NCBI GenBank assembly: GCA_023659785.1
Contig: JAGXOR010000016.1
Span: 1-16,978 of the forward strand
Length of the DNA stretch: 16,978 bases
Reading direction: 5' to 3'
Source of the DNA: Methanomicrobia archaeon LH_S13
GTDB taxonomy: Archaea; Halobacteriota; Syntropharchaeia; Alkanophagales; Methanospirareceae
A program made the translations under genes and the position numbers. Each line of letters begins with the position of its first letter. Within the stretch, counting starts at the first letter, position 1. This document shows, one piece after another, positions 1-7,579 of the stretch. The notes under the pieces were generated by a model, which ran no database searches, had not been told where the DNA came from, and saw nothing but the letters and a program-made list of their open reading frames with translations.

Positions 1-51
1 TAATACTATCAAATAATAGAAAAATGGACAAAAAGTTCATATTTTGTCATC

Positions 52-63
52 ATATAAAATATT
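52..63 (+). promoter_or_regulatory. Putative TATA box of the queE-like gene
   Basis: The A/T run ATATAAAATATT is centred about 25 nt before the ATG at 82, the usual distance from an archaeal TATA box to the transcription start. No Shine-Dalgarno motif lies before the ATG (the preceding bases are GGGCGAAAAA), so a leaderless transcript is plausible. Inferred from spacing only. Confidence 0.4.
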
Positions 64-81
64 CTGAATCCGGGCGAAAAA

Positions 82-849
82 ATGTCAAAAGGCTATATCA
101 CAGAAATATTCAACTCTTTACAGGGCGAAGGACCTTACGTAGGCAGGAGGCATATATTCATTCGATTTGCCGGCTGTTCCCTCCCGTGCTTTTATTGTGA
201 CTCTCCCTATGCAAAGGATCCTCGACCGAAGTTTTGCAATATCTTCGGTGACACTTCCCTTTTCAAGAGAATGGTTAATCCGGTGTCTGCGAATGTCACG
301 ATAGATTGTATAAAAGAACTACACACTCCTGACCTCCACAGCATTTGCTATACCGGTGGTGAACCCCTTTCTTCCGCTGCGTTCGTAAAAGAAATAGCGG
401 CTGAGGCAAAGAGCATGCAGTTAAACAATTTTTTAGAAACAAGCGGTAATTCGGCAAAGAGTTTCGCTTCCGTAGCCGATTATTTTGATTACGCTTCGAT
501 TGACATAAAACTGAGAAACCATTTGGCAGTGGAAAAAGAGGATTACGATAAACTGTACGGTAACGAACTCGAATGCATAAAAATTTCCGTTAATCGAGGA
601 ATAGAAACGATAGTAAAGGTAATAGTGCTGAGAAATACGCCGGTAGGAGAAATAGAAGGGATATGCAAAGACCTTTCTGATTTTGACATAAAATTTGTGT
701 TACAGCCGGTTACTGCTCATCCCCCACTGCAAAGTGCAGACATAGTGCCAGACGTAAAGGAACTGTTTGAACTTTCAGCGACTGTGGGGCTTTATTTACA
801 ACATGTTATGGTGATTCCTCAGGTGCATAAATTTATGGGCATACACTGA
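82..849 (+). CDS. queE: 7-carboxy-7-deazaguanine synthase-like radical SAM protein (QueE family)
   Basis: A 255-residue protein, normal length for QueE. It opens with TEIFNSLQGEGPYVGRRHIF, the typical QueE start, where the QGEG segment precedes the cluster loop. The radical SAM motif is C32-X3-C36-X2-C39, binding the 4Fe-4S cluster that cleaves S-adenosylmethionine. A TGGEP motif at 91-95 is the SAM-contacting segment of this family. QueE contracts 6-carboxytetrahydropterin to 7-carboxy-7-deazaguanine, a precursor of preQ0; in archaea that feeds archaeosine in the tRNA D-arm. The gene stands alone on the plus strand and converges with aIF2 gamma, leaving 26 nt between the stop codons. The residues between the cluster motif and TGGEP (about 45-80) look lineage-specific, so another member of the organic radical-activating family cannot be excluded. 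The family call is firm; the exact substrate is inferred. Confidence 0.82.
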   Translation: MSKGYITEIFNSLQGEGPYVGRRHIFIRFAGCSLPCFYCDSPYAKDPRPKFCNIFGDTSLFKRMVNPVSANVTIDCIKELHTPDLHSICYTGGEPLSSAAFVKEIAAEAKSMQLNNFLETSGNSAKSFASVADYFDYASIDIKLRNHLAVEKEDYDKLYGNELECIKISVNRGIETIVKVIVLRNTPVGEIEGICKDLSDFDIKFVLQPVTAHPPLQSADIVPDVKELFELSATVGLYLQHVMVIPQVHKFMGIH

Positions 850-875
850 AAATCACAATTTTTAAGGTGAACTAC

Positions 876-2072
876 TTATATTATAACTCCCGCACCTATT
901 AAATGCCATCTCGCTCTTATCTTCCTCCCAATAGCCACTCGAGAGCCTCCTTCTGTGCATATAGGTCTGCTGAGTTTTACATCAATAGTCTCCCTCGTTA
1001 CCCTTTTTACCTCGCCCATTGTGATTGTGGTTCCTACGCTCAGCATTATACTCTCGCCCACTTTTATCGCTGGTATTTCCATTTCTTTTGCTACGCCGAT
1101 AACGCGCTCCAATAAGTGAAATTGTATACTGAGTTTATTCCAGGTTGGAGGCAAAGAGCCAGGCATCCCTACACACTGCCCTACCAAAGAGTCTTCTATT
1201 GTCATACTTGGATCCAACTCTGTGCCAACGCCTATTAGTCCACCTGGAGTCACCTCTTTTAATCTTTCGCCGCCTGCCACTATTGACGTTATCTCCGTTT
1301 CTATTGGCAGCCATTTCTCCTTGCCTCCTGTTGTCACAGCTTGACCAGGTCTTATCTCTAACTTATCACCCTCTCTTAGCCTCCCCTGGAGCGAAGAACC
1401 ACCGATTACTCCCCCTTTTATCTCTTCTATGGGCGTTCCAAGTTTGTTTACATCAAAAGAGCGTGCAATATGCATAATTGGCGGTTCATCCGCGGAACGT
1501 GATGGTGTGGGTATTGTTTGCTCTATGCTCTGTATCAATACGTCCAGATTAGCGGATTGCTGCGCGGAGATAGGGATGATAGGCGATTGTTCCGCAATCG
1601 TTCCCTTAACGAAATCTTTTATTTGCAAATAATGCTTTATTGCCTCTTCCCTCGAAACAAGGTCTATTTTATTTTGTGCGATTACTGTTTTATCTACGCC
1701 AATTAAGTTCAGAGCCATCAAGTGCTCCTTTGTCTGTGGCTGTGGGCATGGCTCGGATGCTGCAATAAGAAGAACCGCACCGTCCATTATCGCCGCGCCG
1801 CTTAGCATCGTTGCCATTAACGCTTCGTGTCCCGGGGAATCAACAAATGAAACAGTTCGCAGCTTTTCGGTCTTTGAGCCACAATGCTTGCATATCTCTT
1901 CTACCGTATAACAATCCGGCTCCTTACAAACGGGACACTTTCTGAAGGTGGCGTCTGCATAACCAAGCCTTATAGATATACCCCTCTTTATCTCTTCGCT
2001 GTGTCTGTCAGTCCACTCATCGGACAAGGCATTCACTAAAGCCGTCTTCCCGTGATCTACATGCCCCACCAT
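876..2072 (-). CDS. Translation initiation factor aIF2 subunit gamma (GTPase)
   Basis: Gamma subunit of archaeal IF2, the GTPase that carries initiator Met-tRNA to the small ribosomal subunit. Numbered from the first ATG, the protein shows the P-loop GHVDHGKT (3-10), the switch-I region with KRGISIRLGYAD, a zinc knuckle with C46, C49, C61 and C64, G3 motif DSPGH (78-82), G4 motif NKID (134-137) and G5 ISAQQ (168-172). Two beta-barrel domains follow to the end (IGRKIRARWHLIGAG). At 398 residues it is slightly short. The in-frame sequence before this ATG reads VSKTKKPSVNIG (2073-2108), which matches the conserved family N-terminus and its first beta strand. No ATG, GTG or TTG opens that extension; an AAGGGGG run at 2107-2113 looks like its ribosome-binding site. 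The true start is therefore probably upstream of 2072, at a non-standard codon or hidden by a base error. Divergent from the acyl-CoA dehydrogenase gene. Confidence 0.95.
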   Translation of the reverse strand: MVGHVDHGKTALVNALSDEWTDRHSEEIKRGISIRLGYADATFRKCPVCKEPDCYTVEEICKHCGSKTEKLRTVSFVDSPGHEALMATMLSGAAIMDGAVLLIAASEPCPQPQTKEHLMALNLIGVDKTVIAQNKIDLVSREEAIKHYLQIKDFVKGTIAEQSPIIPISAQQSANLDVLIQSIEQTIPTPSRSADEPPIMHIARSFDVNKLGTPIEEIKGGVIGGSSLQGRLREGDKLEIRPGQAVTTGGKEKWLPIETEITSIVAGGERLKEVTPGGLIGVGTELDPSMTIEDSLVGQCVGMPGSLPPTWNKLSIQFHLLERVIGVAKEMEIPAIKVGESIMLSVGTTITMGEVKRVTRETIDVKLSRPICTEGGSRVAIGRKIRARWHLIGAGVII

Positions 2073-2171
2073 TCCTATGTTTACAGAAGGTTTTTTCGTT
2101 TTGCTTACCCCCTTTGTTAGGTTTTTTTTATTTATCTTTTGATAAAAGAAAAAACGTTTCTTTTGGTAAAG

Positions 2172-2190
2172 CTTTTCTTTCTAAGAAAAG
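2172..2190 (+). promoter_or_regulatory. Perfect hairpin in the acyl-CoA dehydrogenase 5' leader
   Basis: CTTTTCTT (2172-2179), loop TCT, then AAGAAAAG (2183-2190) form an uninterrupted 8-bp stem. An outer pair, TTTCTTT (2157-2163) and AAAGAAA (2195-2201), is also complementary and could enclose it. It lies 18 nt before the ribosome-binding site at 2208, so it would sit in the leader or act as DNA. The base composition is low complexity, so function is uncertain. Confidence 0.35.
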
Positions 2191-2207
2191 GTTTAAAGAA
2201 AGGTTCA

Positions 2208-2214
2208 GGGGTGA
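2208..2214 (+). promoter_or_regulatory. Ribosome-binding site fixing the acyl-CoA dehydrogenase start
   Basis: GGGGTGA matches the archaeal anti-Shine-Dalgarno core and sits 5 nt before the ATG at 2220. It selects this start over the upstream in-frame ATG at 2139, whose added 27 residues do not look like acyl-CoA dehydrogenase sequence. Confidence 0.7.
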
Positions 2215-2219
2215 GGGGA

Positions 2220-3365
2220 ATGGAATTTGAGTTAAAAGAGGAAGAGAAGGCGTTTCAACGTGTTGTGAGGCAGTTCGCAAAAGAAGAGGTATTGCCAAAA
2301 GCGGCAGAAATAGACAGGAAAGGAAAGTTCCCTTCTGATATACCGCGGAAGATGGCGGAACTCAAACTTTTGGGGGTGCCTTTTCCTATGGAATACGGTG
2401 GTGCAGGCGCAACGTTGATGAGCTATGCGGTCATGGTGGAGGAGCTTTCAAGGGCAAGTGCAAGCATTGGATTCTTAAGTGCTGCTGGACTTATTACCAT
2501 GTTTCCCATCCATTACGCAGGTTCTGAGAAGCAGAAGGAGAGATATCTCAGACCTCTGTGTTCAGGTGAGAAATTGGGAGCTTTTGCTTTAACAGAGCCC
2601 TCTGCCGGGTCTGACCCAATTTCTATTGAATCAACTGCTGTTAAGCGAGGCGCTGAATATGTGCTGAACGGTAGAAAAGCATTTATCACGAATGCCGCGG
2701 TTGCGGATCTATACGTAATTTTCGCATATACAGATAAGAGTAAAAAGAGAGAGGGGATAAGTGCTTTTATTGTGGAAAAAAGGACAAAGGGGTTCTCGTT
2801 TGCTAAAATTGAGAATATGATGGGCATGCGTGGTTGTGTTGTCGGAGGGTTGTTGTTCAGCGATTGTAGAATTCCTGAGGGGAACAGGCTTGGCAGCGAG
2901 GGTGATGGATTCGGGATAGCCATGGCTACGCTGGACAGGGATAGAATAGCGGCGAGTAGCATAGGTGTCGGTATTGCTCAAGCTTGCCTGGATAAGTCTA
3001 AACGGTATGTAAAAGAGCGGAGACAGTTCTCCCAGCCTATTGCCAATTTCCAGGCTGTTCAATTTATGCTTGCGGACATGGCTACAGAAGTAGAAGCAGC
3101 ACGATTGCTTACCTACAAAGCCGCTTATCTTGCTGATAAAGGTGAGAAGTTCACGAAAGAAGCTTCAATGACCAAGCTTTATGCCTCTGAAGTTGCGCTT
3201 AGAGCTGCTATAAACGCAGTGCAAATACACGGTGGATATGGCTGCACGAAAGAATGCCCTGCGGAAAGGCATTTCAGAGACGCAAAGTTACTCAGCATTG
3301 TCGTTGGAACGTCAGAGATACAGAGAATGGTGATTGCGAGAGAAGTGTTGAATAAGAAACAATGA
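2220..3365 (+). CDS. Acyl-CoA dehydrogenase family flavoprotein with atypical active site
   Basis: A 381-residue protein with the full acyl-CoA dehydrogenase fold. It has an N-terminal helical domain opening LKEEEKAFQRVVRQFAKEEV, the FAD-contacting TEPSAGSD (125-132), the middle beta domain, VKERRQFSQPIANFQ (264-278), QIHGGYG (335-341) and the C-terminal GTSEIQRMVIAREVL. Such enzymes oxidise acyl-CoA to enoyl-CoA and pass electrons from FAD, usually to an electron-transfer flavoprotein. The usual catalytic Glu just before GTSEIQ is Val362 here (IVVGTSEIQ). The alternative base position used by isovaleryl- and long-chain enzymes, in the LDxxR helix, holds Asp241 (LDRDRIA). Activity is therefore possible but not canonical, and the substrate cannot be told. 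The gene stands alone, with no ETF, thiolase or hydratase beside it, and converges with mcrA. The start was chosen from the RBS at 2208 and family length. Confidence 0.9.
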   Translation: MEFELKEEEKAFQRVVRQFAKEEVLPKAAEIDRKGKFPSDIPRKMAELKLLGVPFPMEYGGAGATLMSYAVMVEELSRASASIGFLSAAGLITMFPIHYAGSEKQKERYLRPLCSGEKLGAFALTEPSAGSDPISIESTAVKRGAEYVLNGRKAFITNAAVADLYVIFAYTDKSKKREGISAFIVEKRTKGFSFAKIENMMGMRGCVVGGLLFSDCRIPEGNRLGSEGDGFGIAMATLDRDRIAASSIGVGIAQACLDKSKRYVKERRQFSQPIANFQAVQFMLADMATEVEAARLLTYKAAYLADKGEKFTKEASMTKLYASEVALRAAINAVQIHGGYGCTKECPAERHFRDAKLLSIVVGTSEIQRMVIAREVLNKKQ

Positions 3366-3394
3366 AAGAAGAGAAACGTAAATTTGATTTCCAA

Positions 3395-3428
3395 ACAAAA
3401 AAATAAAAAAGGGGAAAAAACATTCCCC
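3395..3428 (-). terminator. Intrinsic-type terminator of the mcrBGA transcript
   Basis: Read on the minus strand, GGGGAA (complement of 3423-3428), a 6-nt loop and TTCCCC (complement of 3411-3416) form a perfect 6-bp stem. It is followed at once by a run of about 15 bases that is almost all T (complement of 3396-3410). It lies about 45 nt after the mcrA stop and between convergent genes, as expected for the end of a strongly transcribed operon. Confidence 0.65.
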
Positions 3429-3474
3429 AACCTTGTTCTGTTTTTGGTTGTTTGTTCGTTTGTCTGACCAAACA

Positions 3475-5199
3475 CTATTCTCTGCCGTAGTAACCCGCGA
3501 CTATCTGGTCTCTCTCTCCTGCAAGCTTGGTGAATTCCCTGTTTGCACCCAGTCCGTACTCTTTGGTCACGTAGCCCCTGTCGAATGGCAGGTCACGGTC
3601 TGCGAATGCCACTTTCCACAACGGCGACAGCACCCATGCGTCATGATTTGCACAGTGCGCACCTGCAACCAGACCACCGTACGCACTCTGGTGCCCAACG
3701 TTCATCGCGTAGTTCGGATAGTTCACGCCTCGCATCTCGAACGGCATCCCCTCATCGCTCTGGTATGAATACGAACCGCATGCCGTGCACTGATCTTGCA
3801 GGTCGTAGCCGTAGAATCCGAGTCTTCCTACACGCGCGTAGTGTCCCAACTGAGACATCGACCACGCACTCAAGGTCGGCTGTGCAAGTCCTGTTGCGCA
3901 TGCAACCGCACTACCACATCCCGCTGCTGCACAGCACGCTCTAACCGAGCCACCGAAGTGCGACTCCGCAACCGTTGGGTACGCCTCGTATTGTGTCAGT
4001 GCGTAATCGTTCTCTGCGCGTACTATCTCCTCTAGGGTGTCCATGTTCAGCTTGTCGCCCTTTATCGAAGCCATCTCGCCGTTTGCGTGATCCAGCCCGA
4101 TTTCACATCCCTTGTAGCAGAAGTCCTCCAGGATGTTGTCCGTATATGTCGCACTCGCGTACTGCGTGAATCCTACACCACCCGACATGTACGTTCCGAA
4201 CCACAACTGGTCATAGAGCATTGCGGCAACTGCGATGCTCTCTAATTCGTTCCTTATCGGGTCGTTCGGGAACAATGCCGTCGACCTCACGCTGTCTGCG
4301 TTTATTCCTAATGGCACTCCTCCTGCTTCGCTCTGCGACCTTGCTCTCTTTACCGGCATGAAGTTCGATGGCTTTACCACAGCAGCGTGCTTCGCATAGT
4401 ATGCGAATTCTCCGGTTGCCGACTCCCCCGCACACATCTTGTATGCGTTTATCATCGACATCCCGACCTGCATGCCTACCCATCTGAACATCGTTCCACC
4501 ATCGGTCATCCTGCCTACGACGGTTGGCATCCAGAGAACCTGCCACATCTTCTTGCCGATTGCGTCTTTCAACTGGTCTGCCTGCTCGCCTGGTTTTTCC
4601 CAGCCTGCTGCGAACTCCTTGTTTATGTCTAACACGAATCTCCTGTCCATCGCATCTGCAAGGTCGTCATCACCGGTAAATACCTTCGCATAGCTGTCAT
4701 TCACGAGCGACGGTTTCGTCTCTACCATGTGCTCCTGAATTACCGCACCACCAGGCAGTGCGTGATTCAGCACTTCCATATAGTGGCTTATCGTATCCGG
4801 CGTAACTTCCTTACCCAGTCTCGCTTCTAACAGCCCATGCGCATCGTCCAGTCCCAGGACAATTCCTCGCCTCATGTCGTCCCAGCACTGCTGCATCGCG
4901 GCATTGTTTATCCAGTGCAGGTCGTCCGCATTCGCCATGATGTCCGTGTGGTTCATCATGTAAGGCATCAGGTATCTCTGCCCCTGCGGCATCCCCACGT
5001 CCGGATTGTATCCCGGTGTTCTCCCCTTTCGTGTTTCCACCATCTTCTTCGCATCTTCTATGAACTCTCTCTTCCTCTTTCCTCCTTTCTGCGCTATTCC
5101 GCCATACACGTAGAACTTCGTCTTTTTGTCTTCTGGCCGCTCCGCAAACTTATCCGACATAGCTTTCATGAAACTATGCGATATATCTCCATATGGCAT
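3475..5199 (-). CDS. mcrA: Methyl-coenzyme M reductase alpha subunit, ANME-1 type
   Basis: A 574-residue catalytic alpha subunit of MCR. In ANME-1 it is believed to run in reverse, activating methane with CoM-S-S-CoB at nickel tetrapyrrole F430. Visible landmarks, aligned by eye to methanogen McrA, are GGAVIQEHMVE with Gln155 (axial Ni ligand position), His271 (methyl-His position), Arg285, GGVGFTQYASA with Tyr347, and GYDLQDQC with Gly464 (thioglycine position), Asp469 and Cys471. Two features mark the ANME-1 enzyme: Val419 in GGSVRACC, where methanogens have a 2-methyl-Gln, and a cysteine patch C422, C423, C428, C434. In the solved Black Sea ANME-1 enzyme these accompany a methylthio-modified F430. 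GGAGGTG inside the end of mcrG serves as its RBS, and only 1 nt separates the two genes. Third codon positions are visibly richer in G/C than in flanking genes, suggesting high expression. Alkyl-CoM reductase is unlikely given these motifs. Confidence 0.98.
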   Translation of the reverse strand: MPYGDISHSFMKAMSDKFAERPEDKKTKFYVYGGIAQKGGKRKREFIEDAKKMVETRKGRTPGYNPDVGMPQGQRYLMPYMMNHTDIMANADDLHWINNAAMQQCWDDMRRGIVLGLDDAHGLLEARLGKEVTPDTISHYMEVLNHALPGGAVIQEHMVETKPSLVNDSYAKVFTGDDDLADAMDRRFVLDINKEFAAGWEKPGEQADQLKDAIGKKMWQVLWMPTVVGRMTDGGTMFRWVGMQVGMSMINAYKMCAGESATGEFAYYAKHAAVVKPSNFMPVKRARSQSEAGGVPLGINADSVRSTALFPNDPIRNELESIAVAAMLYDQLWFGTYMSGGVGFTQYASATYTDNILEDFCYKGCEIGLDHANGEMASIKGDKLNMDTLEEIVRAENDYALTQYEAYPTVAESHFGGSVRACCAAAGCGSAVACATGLAQPTLSAWSMSQLGHYARVGRLGFYGYDLQDQCTACGSYSYQSDEGMPFEMRGVNYPNYAMNVGHQSAYGGLVAGAHCANHDAWVLSPLWKVAFADRDLPFDRGYVTKEYGLGANREFTKLAGERDQIVAGYYGRE

Positions 5200-5200
5200 T

Positions 5201-6043
5201 TTATTCTACACCTCCTCTCGGTACATATAACTTCATTTTGCCTACTCCTACATCCTTCTTCCCGCCTTTTATCTCCGACATCTTACGCCAGGGTTGGAAT
5301 CCACCAACCGTTCTCTTCCAGTGTATCTGCATGCATACGTCCACCGACTCCGGGTCGTCTTCTTCCTGCCAGAGCCCGCCTGCTGCATTTCTGTACATCG
5401 TCGTTCTCTTCAGCAGCTCATCCTCTGGCAGCGGCTTTCCTAATGTTACTTCCTTATCCATCGCACCGCCAATCATGTCCTTCACGTATATGACGTCACC
5501 CGTGTCCGGATCCTGTGACCATCTTCGCAGTGCATCGAACATCATTCCACGCTCGTCCAGTCGAACCGCGTGCCCGTGCACCGTCCTTCCTCGCATTCCT
5601 GTCCTTGCGGTATCCGTCAACTCAGAATCGAGTTGTTCTTTTGTCATCTTCTCTATGTCCCGCTCTCTCCCTTCTGTAATTGTCCTTCCTGATAACACAC
5701 CGATATCCACTCCTCTGTATCTGTTATACCCTGCCCATGCACGCTGACGGGGCGTTATCGGTGAGAACTGCATCGAATCGGTCCACTGCATGTATCGAAT
5801 CCTGTCGCCTGCTTTTGCTCCCTCACTCGGCTCGACCATCTCACGAACCGCACATTCCGGCTCCTCCATCTCCTCAAGCGGTGGATGAATGCTCTTGTAA
5901 TCCTCTCCAGGTGCTCGGTGTGCAAGCAATCTCACTACATCTTCTTCTGCTATGTCGCGCAACTTCTCTAACTTGTAGCCTGGGTCCATATATTTCCTTC
6001 TGTTATCCGCTACATGGCTCTTTCCAGCCGTATATTGTGGCAT
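5201..6043 (-). CDS. mcrG: Methyl-coenzyme M reductase gamma subunit
   Basis: A 280-residue gamma subunit of the alpha2-beta2-gamma2 MCR complex. Identification rests on the long conserved block around YMQWTDSMQFSPITPRQRAW (84-103), followed by GYNRYRGVDIG and LSGRTITEGRERD. Arg120 within LSGR corresponds to the gamma Arg that contacts coenzyme M in methanogen structures. It is about 30 residues longer than methanogen McrG; the extra sequence appears to lie near 57-82 (EEMEEPECAVREM and following) and at the C-terminus. GGAGGG, 8 nt before the ATG, is the RBS and lies in the 15-nt gap after mcrB. It is the middle gene of mcrB-mcrG-mcrA, translated with tight coupling to mcrA. Confidence 0.97.
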   Translation of the reverse strand: MPQYTAGKSHVADNRRKYMDPGYKLEKLRDIAEEDVVRLLAHRAPGEDYKSIHPPLEEMEEPECAVREMVEPSEGAKAGDRIRYMQWTDSMQFSPITPRQRAWAGYNRYRGVDIGVLSGRTITEGRERDIEKMTKEQLDSELTDTARTGMRGRTVHGHAVRLDERGMMFDALRRWSQDPDTGDVIYVKDMIGGAMDKEVTLGKPLPEDELLKRTTMYRNAAGGLWQEEDDPESVDVCMQIHWKRTVGGFQPWRKMSEIKGGKKDVGVGKMKLYVPRGGVE

Positions 6044-6058
6044 TTTTTTTCCCTCCTT

Positions 6059-7369
6059 TTACATTAGCTCCTTTGCTCCTTCGGCAACTGCTTTCATTGG
6101 CTCTGCAAACTCCGGTATCGCTCCCAGCACTTCTCCATACAACCCCGATGTCCTCGACGGTATGAAATACATCGTGTCTGCATCTATGCACATCGAAGCG
6201 CAGAAGCAAGGTATAAACTGCCCCTTCGCATGCCTCGTAACGATGTGGTTCCCATAGAACACGCCCGGTCCACCGCCTCCATAAATCGAGTGCGAGAAGA
6301 ACGAACTCGACACCGACGCTCCCTGCGCCATTCCAAAGTCCGGTCCCGGCAGCCCTGTCTCTTGCTCCATTAACTCACAGGTGTACATGATGTTCGACGG
6401 TACTGGCTGCCCTGCACGCATTGTTGCTGTGTTCACACATACTCCTGCAAGCATAATCGCTGATGCGTATGCGTTCCACAACTGCATGTCGTCTGCGTCA
6501 TAAACCACGAACCCGGACGGCATCTTCTTCAGCGGCTTTATCACTCCGTCCGCCTTTGCTTTATCTATCCCACTATATACCACGTCGGCAAGTGTCCCGG
6601 TCTTTCCGTTCTCCTTTATCAGGTCGTGCAGTAGGTTGTTCGCATTCAGACCCTCGTATGCCAGGTCTAACAGATGCCCGCGCTCATGCGGTCCCATGGA
6701 GTTACCCATCTCGTACTGCGCTGCTTCCTCCAGTATCATTGTCAGCGCCGCGCCTTGCAGCGCTCTCTTACCAACCGTCGCTGCTAAGTGGTTCACCGGT
6801 ATGTTCCTCAGCACAAATCCCGGTCCCTCGTTCTTCATCGGTATATCCACCAGCATCTTCACCGCTCCATCTGCCGTGTCAGGGTCCTGTGGATACATCC
6901 CCCATACTGCTGCATGCACGTACGCCGCATCCCACATAGACACTCCGCAGACGTCAATTATCGCATGCGTCAGCGCGCTCATTACCGCGGTCTGACCAAC
7001 CGAGTAGTCGCTCAGAATCCTCGCGGTCGGCACCTCTGTCAGCATCCGCTTTCCACCTCCTATCAACTCGACCCTCGTGTCGTCATCCGGTTCAACGCGA
7101 AGCATGTCCTCTACTTGTTTCGCTATCTCGTTCACATTGCCCATTACATCGATGTCCCTGCCTACGCCACGGATCATCATACCTTTGCCGCCTATTGCCC
7201 CTGTCTTCAACTTCGAGTCCAGCTTCGCCATGTCTATCGCCCCTGTTCGTGTGGTTAGACTAACTATTTTCCTTATCGCTGAGTTTCTTAACGGACTGAT
7301 TGCCTCTAATGGCGCATCTTTCACTAGCACATTCCCTCTATCGTCGTACAAATCTAACTCATCTGCCAT
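6059..7369 (-). CDS. mcrB: Methyl-coenzyme M reductase beta subunit
   Basis: A 436-residue beta subunit of MCR. The N-terminus DELDLYDDRGNVLVKDAPLE followed by AISPLRN is diagnostic. The active-site block ASVSSSFFSHSIYGGGGPGV (351-370), then FYGNHIVTRHAKGQF, contains Phe357, Phe358 and Tyr363 lining the substrate cavity and the His/Arg region that binds coenzyme B phosphate. The start at 7369 is preferred over an in-frame ATG 17 codons upstream because AAAGGAGG lies 10 nt before it and the protein then begins as in other McrB. It is the first gene of the mcrBGA transcript, with a probable promoter at 7431-7441. Methanogen operons normally read mcrBDCGA. Here mcrD is absent and mcrC lies upstream beyond a PaREP1 gene. 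Confidence 0.97.
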   Translation of the reverse strand: MADELDLYDDRGNVLVKDAPLEAISPLRNSAIRKIVSLTTRTGAIDMAKLDSKLKTGAIGGKGMMIRGVGRDIDVMGNVNEIAKQVEDMLRVEPDDDTRVELIGGGKRMLTEVPTARILSDYSVGQTAVMSALTHAIIDVCGVSMWDAAYVHAAVWGMYPQDPDTADGAVKMLVDIPMKNEGPGFVLRNIPVNHLAATVGKRALQGAALTMILEEAAQYEMGNSMGPHERGHLLDLAYEGLNANNLLHDLIKENGKTGTLADVVYSGIDKAKADGVIKPLKKMPSGFVVYDADDMQLWNAYASAIMLAGVCVNTATMRAGQPVPSNIMYTCELMEQETGLPGPDFGMAQGASVSSSFFSHSIYGGGGPGVFYGNHIVTRHAKGQFIPCFCASMCIDADTMYFIPSRTSGLYGEVLGAIPEFAEPMKAVAEGAKELM

Positions 7370-7379
7370 ATCTTTTTTT

Positions 7380-7384
7380 CCTCC
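7380..7384 (-). promoter_or_regulatory. Ribosome-binding site of mcrB
   Basis: GGAGG on the minus strand, 10 nt before the ATG at 7369, inside AAAAGGAGGAAAAAAAG. The same pattern (AAAAGGAGGG plus A-run) precedes mcrG, suggesting the two operon genes use near-identical initiation regions. It decides the start, since the longer frame beginning at 7420 would read through this site. Confidence 0.75.
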
Positions 7385-7430
7385 TTTTATTTTGTCCCCT
7401 TTTTTAGGGTGATCATACATATATCCAAGT

Positions 7431-7441
7431 CACTATAAAAG
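7431..7441 (-). promoter_or_regulatory. Probable promoter (TATA box) of mcrBGA
   Basis: On the minus strand CTTTTATAGTG, preceded by the purine-rich GAAAAG, resembles a BRE/TATA pair. A start about 25 nt downstream, near 7410, would leave a leader of roughly 40 nt containing the mcrB RBS. No competing site is closer. Assigned from spacing and sequence only. Confidence 0.5.
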
Positions 7442-7552
7442 CTTTTCGATTTATTTCCTGTGTCCAAAAGTGAGAAGCACCCCTGAGAACACTCATATCA
7501 ATTTAATATTTGCCCATACGGATTGTGATAATTTCATAAAAAGTGTGAACAA

Positions 7553-7579
7553 CGAGGGGGAATGGGGAATAGCCAAACC
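7553..7579. repeat. Left arm of nested inverted repeats around the PaREP1 gene
   Basis: CGAGGGGGAA (7553-7562) and TAGCCAAACC (7570-7579) are exact reverse complements of TTCCCCCTCG (8189-8198) and GGTTTGGCTA (8147-8156). The two pairs are nested in the same order, so one composite sequence occurs inverted on both sides of the PaREP1 gene, with about 25 extra bases in the right copy. The left arm ends directly at the PaREP1 stop codon (7580). Confidence 0.55.

Noticed and set aside
2139..2219. 27-codon upstream extension of the acyl-CoA dehydrogenase.
   Set aside because: The sequence is low complexity, contains the hairpin and RBS, and does not resemble the family N-terminus.
3543..5050. 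Many long open frames on the plus strand opposite mcrA, mcrG and mcrB.
   Set aside because: They are shadows caused by the strong codon bias of the mcr genes; their proteins are low-complexity, Ser/Pro/Arg/His-rich and lack RBS or family features.
5243..5268. A sequence near the end of mcrG that resembles the mcrB RBS region (ATAAAAGG.GGGAAGAAGGAT on the minus strand).
   Set aside because: It encodes conserved-looking McrG C-terminal residues and no start codon follows that opens a useful frame.
7370..7420. In-frame ATG at 7420 that would give McrB 17 extra residues.
   Set aside because: The extra codons read through the GGAGG ribosome-binding site, and the protein from 7369 begins like known McrB.
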